From the NCBI GenBank assembly GCA_017656185.1, contig JACDOK010000024.1, positions 1 to 32,136 of the forward strand: a stretch of 32,136 nt of DNA, given 5' to 3'. This document shows, one piece after another, positions 32,009-32,136 of the stretch (positions are counted from its first letter, which is position 1; every line of letters starts with the position of its first letter). The DNA is from Peptococcaceae bacterium. GTDB lineage: Bacteria > Bacillota > Desulfotomaculia > Desulfotomaculales > JACDOK01. Made by a program: the position numbers and the translations under genes. Under the pieces are notes generated by a model. It searched no databases. It was given only the letters and a program-made list of their open reading frames with translations, and was not told the DNA's origin.

Positions 32009-32136
32009 CGTCCAGATCGCAACATCCAACCTTTATTATCGTTGCTTGAGCATGTAAGCGTGTTTAAGTTATGCAGGAAATGTAGAGTAGAGCACTGGCG
32101 TAGTGGTCTGGTTAGGTCTATTAATCCATATGCTTA

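Noticed and set aside
32009-32136. Possible tRNA or terminator at the window end
   Set aside because: No cloverleaf or T-tailed hairpin could be found in these bases.

Overview
The window is about 32 kb of ordinary bacterial chromosome with moderate GC. The gene content points to a Gram-positive, probably anaerobic Firmicute of the clostridial/Peptococcaceae kind (Desulfotomaculum or Pelotomaculum-like). Supporting features are a pyruvoyl-dependent arginine decarboxylase, a D-amino-acid transaminase, DUF2225, YkvA, CsaA-type and CshA-type proteins, VanW, a copper-amine-oxidase-N stalk protein, GGAGG-type ribosome binding sites and frequent GTG/TTG starts. This is inferred from families; no rRNA or marker gene is present.

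Layout. 1-4.7 kb: a restriction-modification pair (5'-truncated DNA methyltransferase, then a helicase-nuclease), with an AT-rich target-recognition segment in an otherwise GC-richer gene. 5-10.3 kb: small housekeeping and membrane genes, namely GatB/YqeY, a short TPR protein, a TauE/SafE exporter, PvlArgDC, a VanW-EamA pair and a PflX-like radical SAM protein. 10.4-16.5 kb: a glycosyltransferase behind a strongly structured leader, a stalk-domain protein, a membrane-targeted nitrilase-fold hydrolase, a DUF4013 membrane protein and an MFS transporter. The intergenic DNA here is rich in hairpins and short repeats. 16.5-22.4 kb: the tail of a lost SDR gene, a zinc-ribbon protein, a YtcJ-like amidohydrolase, a CBS-pair protein, a MoaD/ThiS-like protein, D-amino-acid transaminase, an unknown gene interrupted by in-frame UGA, and a DUF2225 protein. 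22.4-29.2 kb, all on the minus strand: sensor kinase, response regulator, lipoprotein, ABC ATPase and two ABC-2 permeases. 29.4-32.1 kb: YkvA-like, CsaA-like and a DEAD-box RNA helicase.

How the genes work together. The clearest multi-gene unit is the minus-strand block at 22.4-29.2 kb. It has the component set of the Bacillus LnrJK-LnrLMN/YfiJKLMN systems (two-component control of a two-permease ABC exporter) plus an added lipoprotein. A 16-bp perfect inverted repeat lies upstream of the lipoprotein and is a candidate regulator site. The methyltransferase and nuclease form a second unit, with overlapping stop and start codons.

Most notable oddities: (1) an unknown gene at 20860-21309 whose frame runs straight through one UGA, followed 18 nt later by a stem with GUU in its loop, so selenocysteine or a recent nonsense mutation; (2) an approximately 12-bp degenerate repeat family in two distant intergenic regions (about 14.0 and 19.4 kb); (3) a long-range leader fold that would bury the ribosome binding site and start codon of the glycosyltransferase; (4) competing hairpins ahead of the hydrolase gene. 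No CRISPR array, tRNA, rRNA or intact insertion sequence was seen.
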